DNA of 64,000 nucleotides, from contig USFR01000009.1 of assembly GCA_900553945.1 (NCBI GenBank), positions 1 to 64,000 of the forward strand, written 5' to 3'. Made by a program: the position numbers and the translations under genes. How positions within the stretch are numbered: the stretch's first letter is position 1; each line of letters opens with the position of its first letter. Below are positions 26,624-36,164 of the stretch, one piece after another. The notes beneath the pieces were generated by a model. That model made no database searches, was not told where the DNA came from, and saw only the letters and a list, made by a program, of their open reading frames with translations. The stretch comes from an uncultured Clostridium sp. (lineage in GTDB: Bacteria; Bacillota; Clostridia; TANB77; CAG-508).

Positions 26624-27694
26624 CTAGATATTTATTTCTTTTTTCTCTGTTCCATTTATTTTTACTCTATATATTGTATAGTAATAAGGTGAATCTTCTA
26701 CTTTGTCTGTATAATATATCCATTTTCCAACTACTGCAATTATTACATTTGCACTTGATAAATCTGTAACTTTTTCTATTTTCTTTCCATTTATTTTTTT
26801 CTTATATATTGCTTGCTCTGATTCTTCATTTACTGCATAATATATCGTTTTTTCATAAATGTTAAATGTCTTTATTTTTCTTTCAATTACCTCTTTATCT
26901 GTATTATCTTTTAAATTCAATTTCATTAAATATTGATTAGCTTTACTTATATAATATACATCATTTCCAACGATTTGGAATGAATCAATTCCGTTTTCTA
27001 TTTTTTCTATTGATGAACCATTCTTTTTCATTCTCTTAAATTCATCATCTTTTGTTGTATAGTATATATATTTTCCTGAGATTTGAAAATATGAAATTTC
27101 TTCATCAGCTACTGGTTGTCTCTTTTGGTCTTTTATTCTAACTTTTTCAAGTTTATTATCTGAGTTTAAAAAATAAATCCATCCGTCACTTACATTTAAA
27201 GCATCATTTCCAATTGAAGATGTTTCAATATTATCAACTAAAATTTCTTTTTTTTCTCCATTTGGTTTTATTTTAACTACTTGTCTAATGTAGTTTCCTG
27301 TTTTTGATGGGTTAATTGCTAAGTAATATAAATTACCTTTATACATATTAATTGATTTTACATATTCATTTTCATCAATTAATGTTGCCCCTCCTTTAGA
27401 ATTTATTTCATATACACCATTTTTCCCTGAATCAGGATCTGTGATTATTGTACTACTTACATACGTTTTTTTACCTTTTCCAACTGCAAATCCAGAGTTT
27501 CTTAAATTTCCCGTAACTTTTCCTGCACTACCAACTGTTTGTCCTAAAATAATTGATGATATAATTGTTATTACAATTAAAGCAATTATTATTATCGTAA
27601 CTATGCTAAGTACTTTCTTTTTTTGGTCATCCAATGTACTAAATTTTTCTGAAACTTTTTTTAGAAATTCGAATTTTTCTTTTTTCTCTTCCAT
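26624..27694 (-). CDS. Membrane-anchored DUF5050-like beta-propeller protein
   Basis: The 356-residue product has a cytoplasmic N-terminus (about 30 residues, basic), one transmembrane helix (VLSIVTIIIIALIVITIISS) and an outside domain made of repeats of about 40 residues with WIYFLNSDNKLEKVRI, KYIYYTTKDDEFKRM, DVYYISKANQYLMKL and WIYYTDK. These repeats are typical of DUF5050/beta-propeller proteins. No enzyme motif seen. ATG 27694 is preferred to the TTG two codons before it, based on GAGGG seven bases upstream. It is next to a SUMF1-like membrane protein, perhaps in the same surface function. Confidence 0.7.
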   Translation of the reverse strand: MEEKKEKFEFLKKVSEKFSTLDDQKKKVLSIVTIIIIALIVITIISSIILGQTVGSAGKVTGNLRNSGFAVGKGKKTYVSSTIITDPDSGKNGVYEINSKGGATLIDENEYVKSINMYKGNLYYLAINPSKTGNYIRQVVKIKPNGEKKEILVDNIETSSIGNDALNVSDGWIYFLNSDNKLEKVRIKDQKRQPVADEEISYFQISGKYIYYTTKDDEFKRMKKNGSSIEKIENGIDSFQIVGNDVYYISKANQYLMKLNLKDNTDKEVIERKIKTFNIYEKTIYYAVNEESEQAIYKKKINGKKIEKVTDLSSANVIIAVVGKWIYYTDKVEDSPYYYTIYRVKINGTEKKEINI

Positions 27695-27769
27695 TTTCAA
27701 TCCCTCTCTTTTTCTTTTGCATATTAATATTATATATTTAACTTAAAAACAATGTCAATTAAAATCTAA

Positions 27770-28816
27770 TTATTTTAAGTATAATACTACTCTAAAACCT
27801 ACATCTAGATTTGATCCATCTGATGTTTCTGCTCTTGAAGAGATTGGATACTTGTCACCATCATTCCAATGTCCTCCGCCTCTACCTACGTGATATTTTT
27901 CGTGTTCTCCACTCTCTTCTGTTGTGTATTCCCAAACATTTCCTGCCATATCATATATATTATTAGTTTGCCATCTTTCGTTACTAGCTGTCTCAACAAC
28001 TTTTCTAAGTCCATTTGGACTATTTTGATAATTTCCATATTCAACTGAATCGTCAATATTAGTTCCAGTTTGTCTTAGCCAATTGCATACTGTATCCCAG
28101 GCATAACTATTAACTAAATCTGTTTGAAAGCAATTATTTTCATCATACATTTCTTGTGATGCCTTTCTTGCTTCATCCCATACAATTTGAGTCCAAGGTA
28201 ATATTCCCGCTTTTGAAACTGCTTTGTTTTGACCATTTATACTTTCTTTTCCTGCTTCATATCTTGCTATATAAAATCCTTTGTAATTTCTTATCGAATC
28301 ATCAAATTCTTCATTATATGCATTTATATCTCTTAAGCTATATTCTTCTAATGTTGCCTCTTCTTCCTTTTTAGTTTTCTTATCATCTGTTTCCCCATTA
28401 TTGGCAAATAATTGTCTATAGTAAGAATTATAATCCGAAACTGGTACCCATACAAATTGATTCCCCTCTTCATCTTCTATAACAGCTCCACTATCTGAAT
28501 TTCCAGTTACATATTTAAATTTTGGTGGAATCGGAATTGTGTTTTCATCTTCTGTTCTTGCATATGTATTTCCTTCATTTTCATCTGGTTTTGGGCTTGC
28601 TACTACTGTATTGTCTTCTGTATTGGTAACTTGATTTTTGTTTTCTATTGTATTATCTTCTGTTGTACTATTCTCGTTACCTCTGCTCATTGTTGTTCCA
28701 TTATATACCCTAGTTTCTTTTCGTCCATTTAGTACTATAATTCCTGCTAGTAATAATATTACTAATGCTGTAAGTGAGCCAATAGTAATAATAAATACTT
28801 TTTTTCTCATATTCAT
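27770..28816 (-). CDS. Membrane-anchored SUMF1/formylglycine-generating-enzyme-like protein
   Basis: The 348-residue product has an N-terminal membrane anchor (VFIITIGSLTALVILLLAGI), a low-complexity Asn/Thr/Glu linker (about 40-95) and a FGE-sulfatase-type domain: FVWVPVSDYNSYYR, FYIARYEAGKES, YDMAGNVWEYTTE, GRGGGHWNDG and SRAETSDGSNLDVGFRV. The fold is shared by formylglycine-generating enzymes and by non-catalytic binding proteins; the paired Cys of true FGE near the end are not present, so enzyme activity is doubtful. The spacing from AAAGGA to the first ATG is long. Confidence 0.75.
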   Translation of the reverse strand: MNMRKKVFIITIGSLTALVILLLAGIIVLNGRKETRVYNGTTMSRGNENSTTEDNTIENKNQVTNTEDNTVVASPKPDENEGNTYARTEDENTIPIPPKFKYVTGNSDSGAVIEDEEGNQFVWVPVSDYNSYYRQLFANNGETDDKKTKKEEEATLEEYSLRDINAYNEEFDDSIRNYKGFYIARYEAGKESINGQNKAVSKAGILPWTQIVWDEARKASQEMYDENNCFQTDLVNSYAWDTVCNWLRQTGTNIDDSVEYGNYQNSPNGLRKVVETASNERWQTNNIYDMAGNVWEYTTEESGEHEKYHVGRGGGHWNDGDKYPISSRAETSDGSNLDVGFRVVLYLK

Positions 28817-28844
28817 ATTAGTTCTTATGATCCTTTCAAATATA

Positions 28845-29193
28845 TGGTGGAGATGAGGAGAGTCGAACTCCTGTCCAGAATTTCATCCATATAAACTTCT
28901 CCGAGTGCAGTTTGTTATTATTTCTCATTCTAAAAAAGTTAACAAACAAACTTGTTTAGAACATATCTTCTAAAATCCCTTTATTACCGAAGAAATAATA
29001 AATTCGTTTCCTACTAATCGGCGCCTTATCTAAAGCCGTAGGTTGCTAAAGTAAGACGTTGCTGCAATTAGGCAGCAAATGCTAATTCGTTATTATCAGC
29101 GTTTATTTTTAATTTGTACCTTTTTAGGTGGCCAGGTACGTCCACCACTCGCTATCTATACTTCAAAAAAGCTGTCGAAACCTTTACATCCCC
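28845..29193 (-). ncRNA. ssrA: Transfer-messenger RNA (tmRNA)
   Basis: Rescues stalled ribosomes. The 5' end GGGGATGTAAAGGTTTCGAC (29193 down) and 3' end GGAGTTCGACTCTCC...CATCTCCACCA (to 28845) pair as a 7-bp acceptor stem with encoded CCA, length 349 nt. The tag frame, starting at GCT after TAAAC near 29105, reads ADNNELAFAA followed by TAA. A tRNA-like TTCGA T-loop is present. smpB is not in the window. Confidence 0.97.
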
Positions 29194-29262
29194 ATAGTAC
29201 TTTTTTATTATATCATTATTGCTCTAGTTTATACAATATTTAAATCTTTTTTTTACAAAATT

Positions 29263-29760
29263 TTAATCAAAATAACTACTTATCTTTTCTAAACCTCCAA
29301 AATTTTGTTGTTTAAATATTTCATATGCTACTATTGCAACAGAATTTGATAAGTTTAAAGATCTTATTGTTTCTCTCATTGGTATTCTTATTGTTTGATC
29401 TAAATGTGTTTTCAAAACATCTTCTGGTAGTCCTTTTGTTTCTTTTCCAAATAATATATAAACATCTTCCATTTCAGAATAATCAACATCTGAATAAACA
29501 TGTTTTCCTTTTGTTGTTACAAAAAACATATTGTTTTCTTCTGGTTTGTATTTATTTAAAAATTCTTTGAAATTTGTGTGTTCTTCTATTTCTAGCTTGT
29601 TCCAGTAATCTAGTCCTGCTCTTTTCACTTGTTTTTCTGAAATATTAAATCCTAGTGGGTATACTAGATGTAATTTTGCTCCTATTGCTGCACAAGTTCT
29701 AGCGATATTTCCTGTATTTTGTGGTATCTCTGGTTCTACCAATACTATATGCATTTTCAT
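29263..29760 (-). CDS. trmL: tRNA (cytidine(34)-2'-O)-methyltransferase, TrmL family
   Basis: SPOUT-class methyltransferase that methylates the wobble ribose of tRNA-Leu. The 165-residue product has the TrmL hallmarks: MHIVLVEPEIPQNTGNIART at the start, GLDYW, LFGKETKGLP (about 103-112) and IPMRETIRSLNLSNSVAI at the knot. Start with AAGGAG about ten bases upstream; the second ATG two codons on is also possible. A tRNA-Leu gene lies about 200 bp away on the opposite strand, probably by chance. Confidence 0.93.
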   Translation of the reverse strand: MKMHIVLVEPEIPQNTGNIARTCAAIGAKLHLVYPLGFNISEKQVKRAGLDYWNKLEIEEHTNFKEFLNKYKPEENNMFFVTTKGKHVYSDVDYSEMEDVYILFGKETKGLPEDVLKTHLDQTIRIPMRETIRSLNLSNSVAIVAYEIFKQQNFGGLEKISSYFD

Positions 29761-29912
29761 TTTTCTTTTTCTCCTTTTATTTATGATTTTATATTTTATT
29801 ATTTTTACGTTTTAAAATCAAGTTTTTAAATTTTTTTGTTTTAATTTTTCTAGTGTTTTCAAGGCTTATAAGAATTCAAATTTATTTTTTTGAATTTTTT
29901 TAAAATTTTGTA

Positions 29913-29942
29913 TTGACAAAGTAAAGTTTAACGTTGTATAAT
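29913..29942 (+). promoter_or_regulatory. Promoter of tRNA-Leu
   Basis: Perfect TTGACA (29913-29918) and TATAAT (29937-29942) with 18-base spacing, about 20 bases before the tRNA. Confidence 0.85.
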
Positions 29943-29962
29943 ATCACTTGTCAGCAGGACAT

Positions 29963-30051
29963 GCAGGTGTGGCGGAATTGGCAGACGCACAGGACTTAAA
30001 ATCCTGCGGGACCTAAATCCCGTATCGGTTCGACTCCGATCACCTGCACCA
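29963..30051 (+). tRNA. tRNA-Leu (TAA)
   Basis: Acceptor stem GCAGGTG/CACCTGC, D-loop GGCGGAATTGGCAGACGC, anticodon loop CTTAAAA with anticodon TAA, a long variable arm GCGGGACCTAAATCCCGT as expected for a class II tRNA, T-arm GGTTCGACTCC and encoded CCA. 89 nt including CCA. Confidence 0.98.
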
Positions 30052-30083
30052 AAAGAGATGATGTTTAATTCATCTCTTTTTTT
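30052..30083 (+). terminator. Terminator of tRNA-Leu
   Basis: AGAGATGA pairs with TTCATCTCT and is followed by seven Ts, directly after the tRNA 3' end. Confidence 0.9.
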
Positions 30084-30170
30084 ATTATCTTAATCATCAC
30101 TATAGCCAACTATGCAGTAGAAAAAATTAAAGTAGCTATAAAATAACTACATATTTCGTTTCATTTTCGA

Positions 30171-30203
30171 AAAAAGAGCGACCCAAAGTGGGTTGCTCTT
30201 TTT
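30171..30203. terminator. Bidirectional terminator
   Basis: AAAAAGAGCGACCC and GGGTTGCTCTTTTT form a tight hairpin with loop AAAGT; A- and T-runs allow use in both directions between tRNA-Leu and spoVG. Confidence 0.8.
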
Positions 30204-30232
30204 CAATTAAAAAATCTTTTGTTAATAAAATT

Positions 30233-30259
30233 AAAAGAGTGCACAAAAAGGCACTCTTT
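30233..30259 (-). terminator. Terminator of spoVG
   Basis: On the minus strand AAAGAGTGC pairs with GCACTCTTT across CTTTTTGT, followed by TAATTTT, seven bases past the spoVG stop. Confidence 0.8.
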
Positions 30260-30266
30260 GTATTTA

Positions 30267-30542
30267 TTATTCTTCTGCTGATTCTGTTTCTGGAGCTTCA
30301 TAAGCTTCTAAAATAGCTTTTTGAATTTTTTCTCTAGTTTCAGCATTGATTGGATGAGCTATATCTTTGAACTCTCCACTATTTGGGATTTTTCTGCTAG
30401 GCATAGCAATGAATAATCCATTTTGTGATTCGATAACTTTGATATCGTGAACTGCGAATTCGTTATCGAATGTTACAGAAGCAACAGCTTTCATTCTGTT
30501 TTCTGAATTTACTTTTCTTAAACGTACATCTGTTATTTGCAT
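30267..30542 (-). CDS. spoVG: Septation/regulatory protein SpoVG
   Basis: Small nucleic-acid-binding regulator conserved in Firmicutes. The 91-residue product matches SpoVG along its length: [35 protein letters not shown] and [27 protein letters not shown]. It is monocistronic and ends in a strong terminator. In Bacilli transcription is SigH-driven; I did not identify such a promoter clearly here. Confidence 0.97.
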   Translation of the reverse strand: MQITDVRLRKVNSENRMKAVASVTFDNEFAVHDIKVIESQNGLFIAMPSRKIPNSGEFKDIAHPINAETREKIQKAILEAYEAPETESAEE

Positions 30543-30719
30543 TTGAGCACCCCTTCCAATGTTTTTAAAAATTATACATACATTATATATTATTACATAT
30601 GTACAATTATTATATTCGCCAAAAAAGTTTTTTTTCCTTCTTTTAATTACATCATTTTTTATATTTTTTTATCACGATTATTTTTATTACACATATTATG
30701 TATAAATCAATAAATTTAG

Positions 30720-30748
30720 TTGAAATTTTCTAGAAAACATTATATAAT
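30720..30748 (+). promoter_or_regulatory. Promoter of murC
   Basis: TTGAAA (30720-30725) and TATAAT (30743-30748) with exact 17-base spacing on the plus strand, about 100 bases before murC. Confidence 0.8.
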
Positions 30749-30753
30749 TTGTT

Positions 30754-30820
30754 ATGCTAAAAAATAAAAACGGAATTAATATTACTAGAACTAATTTTTT
30801 CAATTCTCCGTTTTTAGCAT
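30754..30820 (+). promoter_or_regulatory. Terminator-like hairpin in the murC leader
   Basis: Right after the presumed transcription start, ATGCTAAAAA and AAAAACGGA (30754-30774) can pair with TCCGTTTTTAGCAT (30807-30820), with inner ATT/AAT pairing and a loop of about 30 bases. A T5 run sits in the 3' arm. It lies between promoter and gene, so it could attenuate murC or stabilise its mRNA; no uptake of a known riboswitch family is recognised. Confidence 0.5.
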
Positions 30821-30852
30821 GTGAATGATTTCTTACTAAAGGAAGGGTTAAA

Positions 30853-32238
30853 ATGAGAGTTAGAATTAATAATTTAGAAAATTATAAACATATTCATTTA
30901 ATTGGCGTTGGTGGTGTTAGTATGAGTGCCATTGCTGAAACATTACATTCTTGGGGATTTAATGTTACTGGCTCAGATACCGCTAAAAGTCCATATACTG
31001 ATAAACTAATTAAATCTGGTATAAAAGTTACTATTGGTCATGATTTAACTAATCCTAAAAATTCAGATTTAATTATTTATTCAGCTGCTATTAAGGATAC
31101 AGATCCTGAAATAGTTCTTGCTAAACAATTCAATATTCCATTAGTTACACGTGGTGAATTCGTTGGATTTTTAACAAGAAAATATGAAGAAAGTATTTGT
31201 GTTTCTGGAACACATGGAAAAACAACTACTACTTCAATGATTTCATTATGTTTCTTAGAAGCAAATTTGGATCCTACAATTCAAGTTGGTGCTATGCTAA
31301 AACAAATTGATGGAAATTATACTGTTGGAAAAAGCGATTATTTTATATTAGAAGCTTGTGAATACATGGAAAACTTTTTACGTTTTTCACCAAAAGCAGA
31401 AGTTATTTTAAATATTGATAATGATCATTTAGATTATTTTAAAACTTTTGATAACATAAAAAATGCTTTTGAAAAATATGCTAGATTAATTCCTGAAGAT
31501 GGTGTTCTAGTTACTAATGCTGATGATCCATCATGTCTTGCATTAAAAGATGCTGTAAAAGGTAAATTCATTACATACGGAATTCAAAATACTTGTGCTA
31601 ATTATGTTGCAAAAAATATTAGACATAATGCTCTTGGATATTCTGAATTTGATGTATTTTGTAGTGGAAAGTTTTATATGCATGTTAGATTATCTGTTGC
31701 AGGACGTCATAATGTATCAAATGCGTTAGCTTGTATTGCTCTTTGCTCTTACTATGGAATTAATAAAAATGTAATTTACTCAGCACTTCTTAAATTTACA
31801 GGTGCTAGTCGTCGTTTAGAATATGTTGGATCTTATCATGGTGTTTCAATTTATGATGACTATGGACATCATCCGACTGAAATTGTTGCAACAGCTAAAG
31901 CAATTGCAGATAAAGAATTTAGAGAATCATGGGTTATTTTCCAACCTCACACATATAGTAGAACTAAAAATCTTTTAGATGATTTTGCTCGTGCACTTCT
32001 TTCTTTTGATCATGTTATTGTTACAGATATTTATGCTGCACGTGAACAAAATATTTATGATATTTCTTCTTTAGATTTAGTTAATAAAATTAAAGAATAT
32101 AATAAAGAAGCTTTATATATGAAAGATTTTGATGAAATTGTTTCTTACATAAGAGCAAATGCTAAAGCCAACGATTTAGTGTTAACTCTTGGAGCTGGAA
32201 CAGTTACAAATATCGGACCAGAAATTTTAAAAGCATAA
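30853..32238 (+). CDS. murC: UDP-N-acetylmuramate--L-alanine ligase
   Basis: Adds L-Ala to UDP-MurNAc in peptidoglycan synthesis. The 461-residue product has the N-terminal nucleotide domain HLIGVGGVSMSAIAETL, the Mur-ligase ATP loop SGTHGKTTTTSMI (about 116-128), NIDNDHLDYF, and DDYGHHPTEI with AGTVTNIGPE at the C-terminus, all diagnostic of MurC rather than MurD-F. RBS AAAGGAAGGG. It is alone on the plus strand, ended by a hairpin at 32324-32358. Confidence 0.97.
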   Translation: MRVRINNLENYKHIHLIGVGGVSMSAIAETLHSWGFNVTGSDTAKSPYTDKLIKSGIKVTIGHDLTNPKNSDLIIYSAAIKDTDPEIVLAKQFNIPLVTRGEFVGFLTRKYEESICVSGTHGKTTTTSMISLCFLEANLDPTIQVGAMLKQIDGNYTVGKSDYFILEACEYMENFLRFSPKAEVILNIDNDHLDYFKTFDNIKNAFEKYARLIPEDGVLVTNADDPSCLALKDAVKGKFITYGIQNTCANYVAKNIRHNALGYSEFDVFCSGKFYMHVRLSVAGRHNVSNALACIALCSYYGINKNVIYSALLKFTGASRRLEYVGSYHGVSIYDDYGHHPTEIVATAKAIADKEFRESWVIFQPHTYSRTKNLLDDFARALLSFDHVIVTDIYAAREQNIYDISSLDLVNKIKEYNKEALYMKDFDEIVSYIRANAKANDLVLTLGAGTVTNIGPEILKA

Positions 32239-32323
32239 AATTAATTTTATTTTTACTACAAACTTTAAGAATTAAATCAAGTTTAGTTCTTAAGCATATT
32301 CATAAAAAATATGTATCTTTTAT

Positions 32324-32358
32324 AAAAATCCTATTAAATAAAATTAATAGGATTTTTA
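32324..32358 (+). terminator. Terminator after murC
   Basis: AAAAATCCTATTA and TAATAGGATTTTTA form a 13-bp hairpin about 85 bases after the murC stop. The interval 32239-32440 also has a smaller hairpin (TTAAGAA/TTCTTAA) and no gene. Confidence 0.75.
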
Positions 32359-32440
32359 TCATTCTAAAATATCTTGTGTAAACTTTATAACATTTTCAGT
32401 ATATTACATATCTACTTGAAATTTGCTTTATATAGCTATA

Positions 32441-33643
32441 TTATTTCATCATTTCTTTTATCATTATGTCTGCAAAAACTCCATACCCAATCTGAGGGTC
32501 TGAAACTAAAACATTCGTTAATGCTCCAACTATTTTATTATTTTGAATTATTGGTGACCCACTCATTCCACAAATTATTCCACCTGTACTATTCAATAAA
32601 TTTTCATCTGTTATTTTTATTTGCATACTTTTATTATTAGAATTATTTTCCGAATCTATAGATGTTATTTCTACTTTATATTCTTGTGTATCATTATTAT
32701 TTACTGTTGATAATATTGTTGCCTCTCCTAGTTCTATTTCGTCTCTTAATGCGATTTCTAGGCCTGCGGAATATTTATTATTTGTTATTATGTTTTCATT
32801 TAAACTCCCAAATATTCCGAAATTCATATTTTGCATTACTGTTCCGATTGTTGCTTGTTTTGCAATACTTCCTTTTATTTCTCCTGGAATACCTTTTCTA
32901 CCTTTACTTACGCTTACTATTTTAGAATTAACCAATTCTCCTGTTTGAATATCTAATAATTCTCCTGTATCACCGTCTGAAATTCCATGACCTAATGCTG
33001 CAAACTTTTTACTTTCGGGTTCGTAAAAAGCCATTGTCCCTACTCCACTTGCACTATCTCTAATCCATAAACCTAGCTTATATTCACCTTTTGCGGTATT
33101 TGCTGGTTTTATGTTTGCTGTATATGTTTCTCCACCACTGGCATATTTTATCTCAATATCTCTTCCGTTTGATTCATTAACAATTTTCTGCAGTGTTTGT
33201 GTTGAATCTATTTCTTGATGATCAACTTCTAAAATTGTATCTCCCTCTTTTATATTAATTGACTCATATGGCTTTTCTATCTTATTTTCTATATTTTTTA
33301 CTTCTGTTGTTCCTATAACTAAAACTCCATTCGTATATAATTTTAGTCCTATTAGATTTCCTGTTGGAATGACCTTTATTCTTGGATATGTTGTTACAGC
33401 TATTTCTTTGACTTTCATATTTCCAAATAACATTACATCCATTTTTGTTGTTTCTAAATTTTTATCTTGCCATGTTTCTTGAACCTCTTTATTTTTTCTT
33501 TTAAATTCAATTCCAAATACTCTTTTTAATTGTATGTTTTCACCATTTAACAAAAAAATTCTAGAAGGAAGTTGCGTAATATTAGAAGCATATACTAATA
33601 TTACTAGTAATATTAAAATTATAAAAAAGTATCTTTTTTTCAT
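32441..33643 (-). CDS. spoIVB: SpoIVB peptidase (S55 family)
   Basis: Serine protease secreted into the space between forespore membranes; it triggers pro-SigmaK processing. The 400-residue product has an N-terminal signal anchor (FFIILILLVILVYA), a PDZ domain (about 95-190; EGDTILEVDHQEIDS), and the S55 peptidase domain with AALGHGISD (catalytic His, about 220-228) and CGMSGSPIIQNNKIVGA (catalytic Ser, about 364-380). RBS AAAAGAGGT. It is downstream of the Tad-like cluster, separated by a terminator. Direct evidence that the organism sporulates. Confidence 0.96.
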   Translation of the reverse strand: MKKRYFFIILILLVILVYASNITQLPSRIFLLNGENIQLKRVFGIEFKRKNKEVQETWQDKNLETTKMDVMLFGNMKVKEIAVTTYPRIKVIPTGNLIGLKLYTNGVLVIGTTEVKNIENKIEKPYESINIKEGDTILEVDHQEIDSTQTLQKIVNESNGRDIEIKYASGGETYTANIKPANTAKGEYKLGLWIRDSASGVGTMAFYEPESKKFAALGHGISDGDTGELLDIQTGELVNSKIVSVSKGRKGIPGEIKGSIAKQATIGTVMQNMNFGIFGSLNENIITNNKYSAGLEIALRDEIELGEATILSTVNNNDTQEYKVEITSIDSENNSNNKSMQIKITDENLLNSTGGIICGMSGSPIIQNNKIVGALTNVLVSDPQIGYGVFADIMIKEMMK

Positions 33644-33691
33644 TGATTACCTCTTTTATAATTTTTCCCTATTTGCATTTTTTATATACTT

Positions 33692-33720
33692 AAAAAAAGA
33701 TGAAATAAATTCATCTTTTT
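33692..33720 (-). terminator. Terminator at the end of the Tad-like cluster
   Basis: On the minus strand AAAAAGATGAA and TTCATCTTTTTTT pair around TTTAT; the hairpin begins inside the stop codon of the 807-residue gene and ends in a T-run. Confidence 0.85.
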
Positions 33721-36142
33721 ATCTATTAACGTAGTCGTTTGTTTTATATAGGTTATCTCTAATTTTTGCTAAATATGTATACATCGATTTTCGTCTTTTA
33801 TTAAACTCTGTTTCATTTATAAGATATTCTCCACCAGTTGGAACATTTGAATTGTTATATGGATTTACATATTCGCTTCCATCAAAATTTAAGTATTTTC
33901 CATTAACGTAAATTACTAAATCATTATTTTCTGCTTTATAAACCCTATATATGTCTCCATCATAATATTTTACTACTGGTATATAATTTCCAGATATTAT
34001 ACAATTATAACATCCTTCATTTTGATGGTCATATATATATTTTACCTCACTTCCTGTTGGAAGATCAATTAAATTAGCCAAAGCCGCTTGGTCTGTTATT
34101 TCAGTTCCTATATATAAGTCATCTGCAAATTGTGAAGATTGATCATCAGCCCCGGTATTTACATTCTTAGGCATGTAATACTTGTTTGTTGCATCATCAT
34201 AAAAACAAATAATAGTCGGATCATTTATTCCCCTTATTCTTGTATTTATTTTATGTGCATCATATTTAAATTCTGCACTTTGGTCTGCTTCATATATATC
34301 AGTTGAATTATTATCGCTCAAATCACTGCAATCAATTTTGTGATAACTACTATCACTTTTTTCTTCTCTTCCTATTTTTGAAGTAAAATACAAATTTTCT
34401 AAGCTTACAGCTGTATTGTTATTATTACTTTTTATGACTGCATAATTATTAAATGTTGTTGTTCCACATGGTATTCCTTGCATGAATGACACCATTGATA
34501 TATTATTTAAAATATCATTCCAATCATCACTTTTTAACATAGGTAATTTATAACTTATACCTGATGCTATATCCATATTATGATTTTCATTATATGTTGA
34601 TATTGCTAAATTTAAATTGTACTGAATTGAGTTTTTTATTATATCCTGTTTATGTTTTACAAATATTGAATTTTCACTTTCTGGATCATTCTCTAAATTA
34701 TCTGTTCTTTTTTCTATATCAAATATTTTTGAATCATCAGATGTAAAGTCAGCATATGCATATGCATTATCTACTTGATCAGTCATCTCAAATGCCTGAT
34801 CTTTTATTTGTACAGTTGAGCTTGCTTTAACATCTTTTAAATTTCTTTCTACCCATTTAGAAAAATAATATGCTTTTATATAATATTCTTTTGCATCTCT
34901 GTCATCAATTGTTACACCATTATATGTAACACTAATTCCAGAAAATGAACCACTTTTTAACATATATGTATTAACATCTGCACTTTGTTTATCTAGTAAT
35001 TGTTCAATATCTAAAGTTTCTTTAATTATTTCATCTCCAGTTTGATATCTAACTATAGACATTTTATCTCTCGTATCCGCATTAATTGTGTCTTTTCTAT
35101 ATTTAGCACAATAATAACTATCTCCAAAATCTTTTTCTTTATCATAATCAAAATAATTTATTAGATAATAATCTTCTCCTTGTGATGATTGACCATTTGC
35201 TACATTTACAGGAATTGTTACAAATCTCTCATTATTATGTTGATTATTATTTGAATTCTTATTTGCATCTATGACAGCTTGATATGAGTATGTGCCATTA
35301 TTTGAAGGTCGAGCCATACTTATTCCAGTTTCTCCATCATTCTTTTTAACAACTCTCAATAGCAAATTGCCATTTATTGATATTTTCGTAGGATCTATCA
35401 AATATCCTGATTTTGTGAATTCTTTTGTTACAGTACTTCCTGTATCTTCTCTTGTACTTAAATCTTTTTCTCCATACAGTGTTATATAATTATCTAAAGA
35501 GTAACTTGCGGTAAAATTAAATTTACCATTATCCTTATCATGATATTGTGCACTATAATAAATAAAAGGTTTTAGCATATAACTTGTTTCATACTGTACA
35601 TCTGGATCATCTGAATCCGGAGTGAATTTTGAACTATCATAATCCTCTTTAAATTTTTTTCCGTTGACTCCATCTGATACAAAATCACTACTATCTACAT
35701 TTTTACCTTTTTTTAAATACAACACTCTTTTTTGTTTATCTGTTAACGCAACTCCATCATCTGGATTTGTAGCAACCTTTGATGTATATGTTGGACTATA
35801 TATATAATATCCATCATATGTTGTAAATAGTATTGCTGGGACATATGGTAAAATCATCTGTTTTGATGCACTTGACATTCCTAAATTTGTTGCCAATGTA
35901 GTAAAAAAAGTATTAACCGAAGCTAATACATAACTTTTTACTGATTCGCCACTAACTCTTTGCGTATTTAAAGAGTTCATTTGGTATGCTGCTATAGCAT
36001 CATATGTAGAATCATTTAATTTTGTTTGATATGTCGTTTGTAATACTAATGTATCTGTTTGTGTTTGTATATAATAAGATAGAACAATAGATATTGGTAG
36101 TAAAATTAAAACAAATATAATTGCAAAATTCTGATATTTCAT
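33719..36142 (-). CDS. Large single-TM extracytoplasmic protein of the Tad-like cluster
   Basis: The 807-residue product starts with one hydrophobic helix (NFAIIFVLILLPISIVLSYY) placed directly at the N-terminus, followed by a helical stretch (QTTYQTKLNDSTYDAIAAYQ) and a long Tyr/Asn/Asp-rich outside region (YDGYYIYSPTYTS; many polar residues). The TadE-like layout of N-terminal helix then soluble domain suggests a minor pilin-like or tip component. No catalytic motif or known domain recognised, few Cys. RBS AGAAAGG. Last gene of the cluster, just before a strong terminator. Confidence 0.7.
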   Translation of the reverse strand: MKYQNFAIIFVLILLPISIVLSYYIQTQTDTLVLQTTYQTKLNDSTYDAIAAYQMNSLNTQRVSGESVKSYVLASVNTFFTTLATNLGMSSASKQMILPYVPAILFTTYDGYYIYSPTYTSKVATNPDDGVALTDKQKRVLYLKKGKNVDSSDFVSDGVNGKKFKEDYDSSKFTPDSDDPDVQYETSYMLKPFIYYSAQYHDKDNGKFNFTASYSLDNYITLYGEKDLSTREDTGSTVTKEFTKSGYLIDPTKISINGNLLLRVVKKNDGETGISMARPSNNGTYSYQAVIDANKNSNNNQHNNERFVTIPVNVANGQSSQGEDYYLINYFDYDKEKDFGDSYYCAKYRKDTINADTRDKMSIVRYQTGDEIIKETLDIEQLLDKQSADVNTYMLKSGSFSGISVTYNGVTIDDRDAKEYYIKAYYFSKWVERNLKDVKASSTVQIKDQAFEMTDQVDNAYAYADFTSDDSKIFDIEKRTDNLENDPESENSIFVKHKQDIIKNSIQYNLNLAISTYNENHNMDIASGISYKLPMLKSDDWNDILNNISMVSFMQGIPCGTTTFNNYAVIKSNNNNTAVSLENLYFTSKIGREEKSDSSYHKIDCSDLSDNNSTDIYEADQSAEFKYDAHKINTRIRGINDPTIICFYDDATNKYYMPKNVNTGADDQSSQFADDLYIGTEITDQAALANLIDLPTGSEVKYIYDHQNEGCYNCIISGNYIPVVKYYDGDIYRVYKAENNDLVIYVNGKYLNFDGSEYVNPYNNSNVPTGGEYLINETEFNKRRKSMYTYLAKIRDNLYKTNDYVNR

Positions 36143-36164
36143 AGATCTACCTTTCTACTAAACT

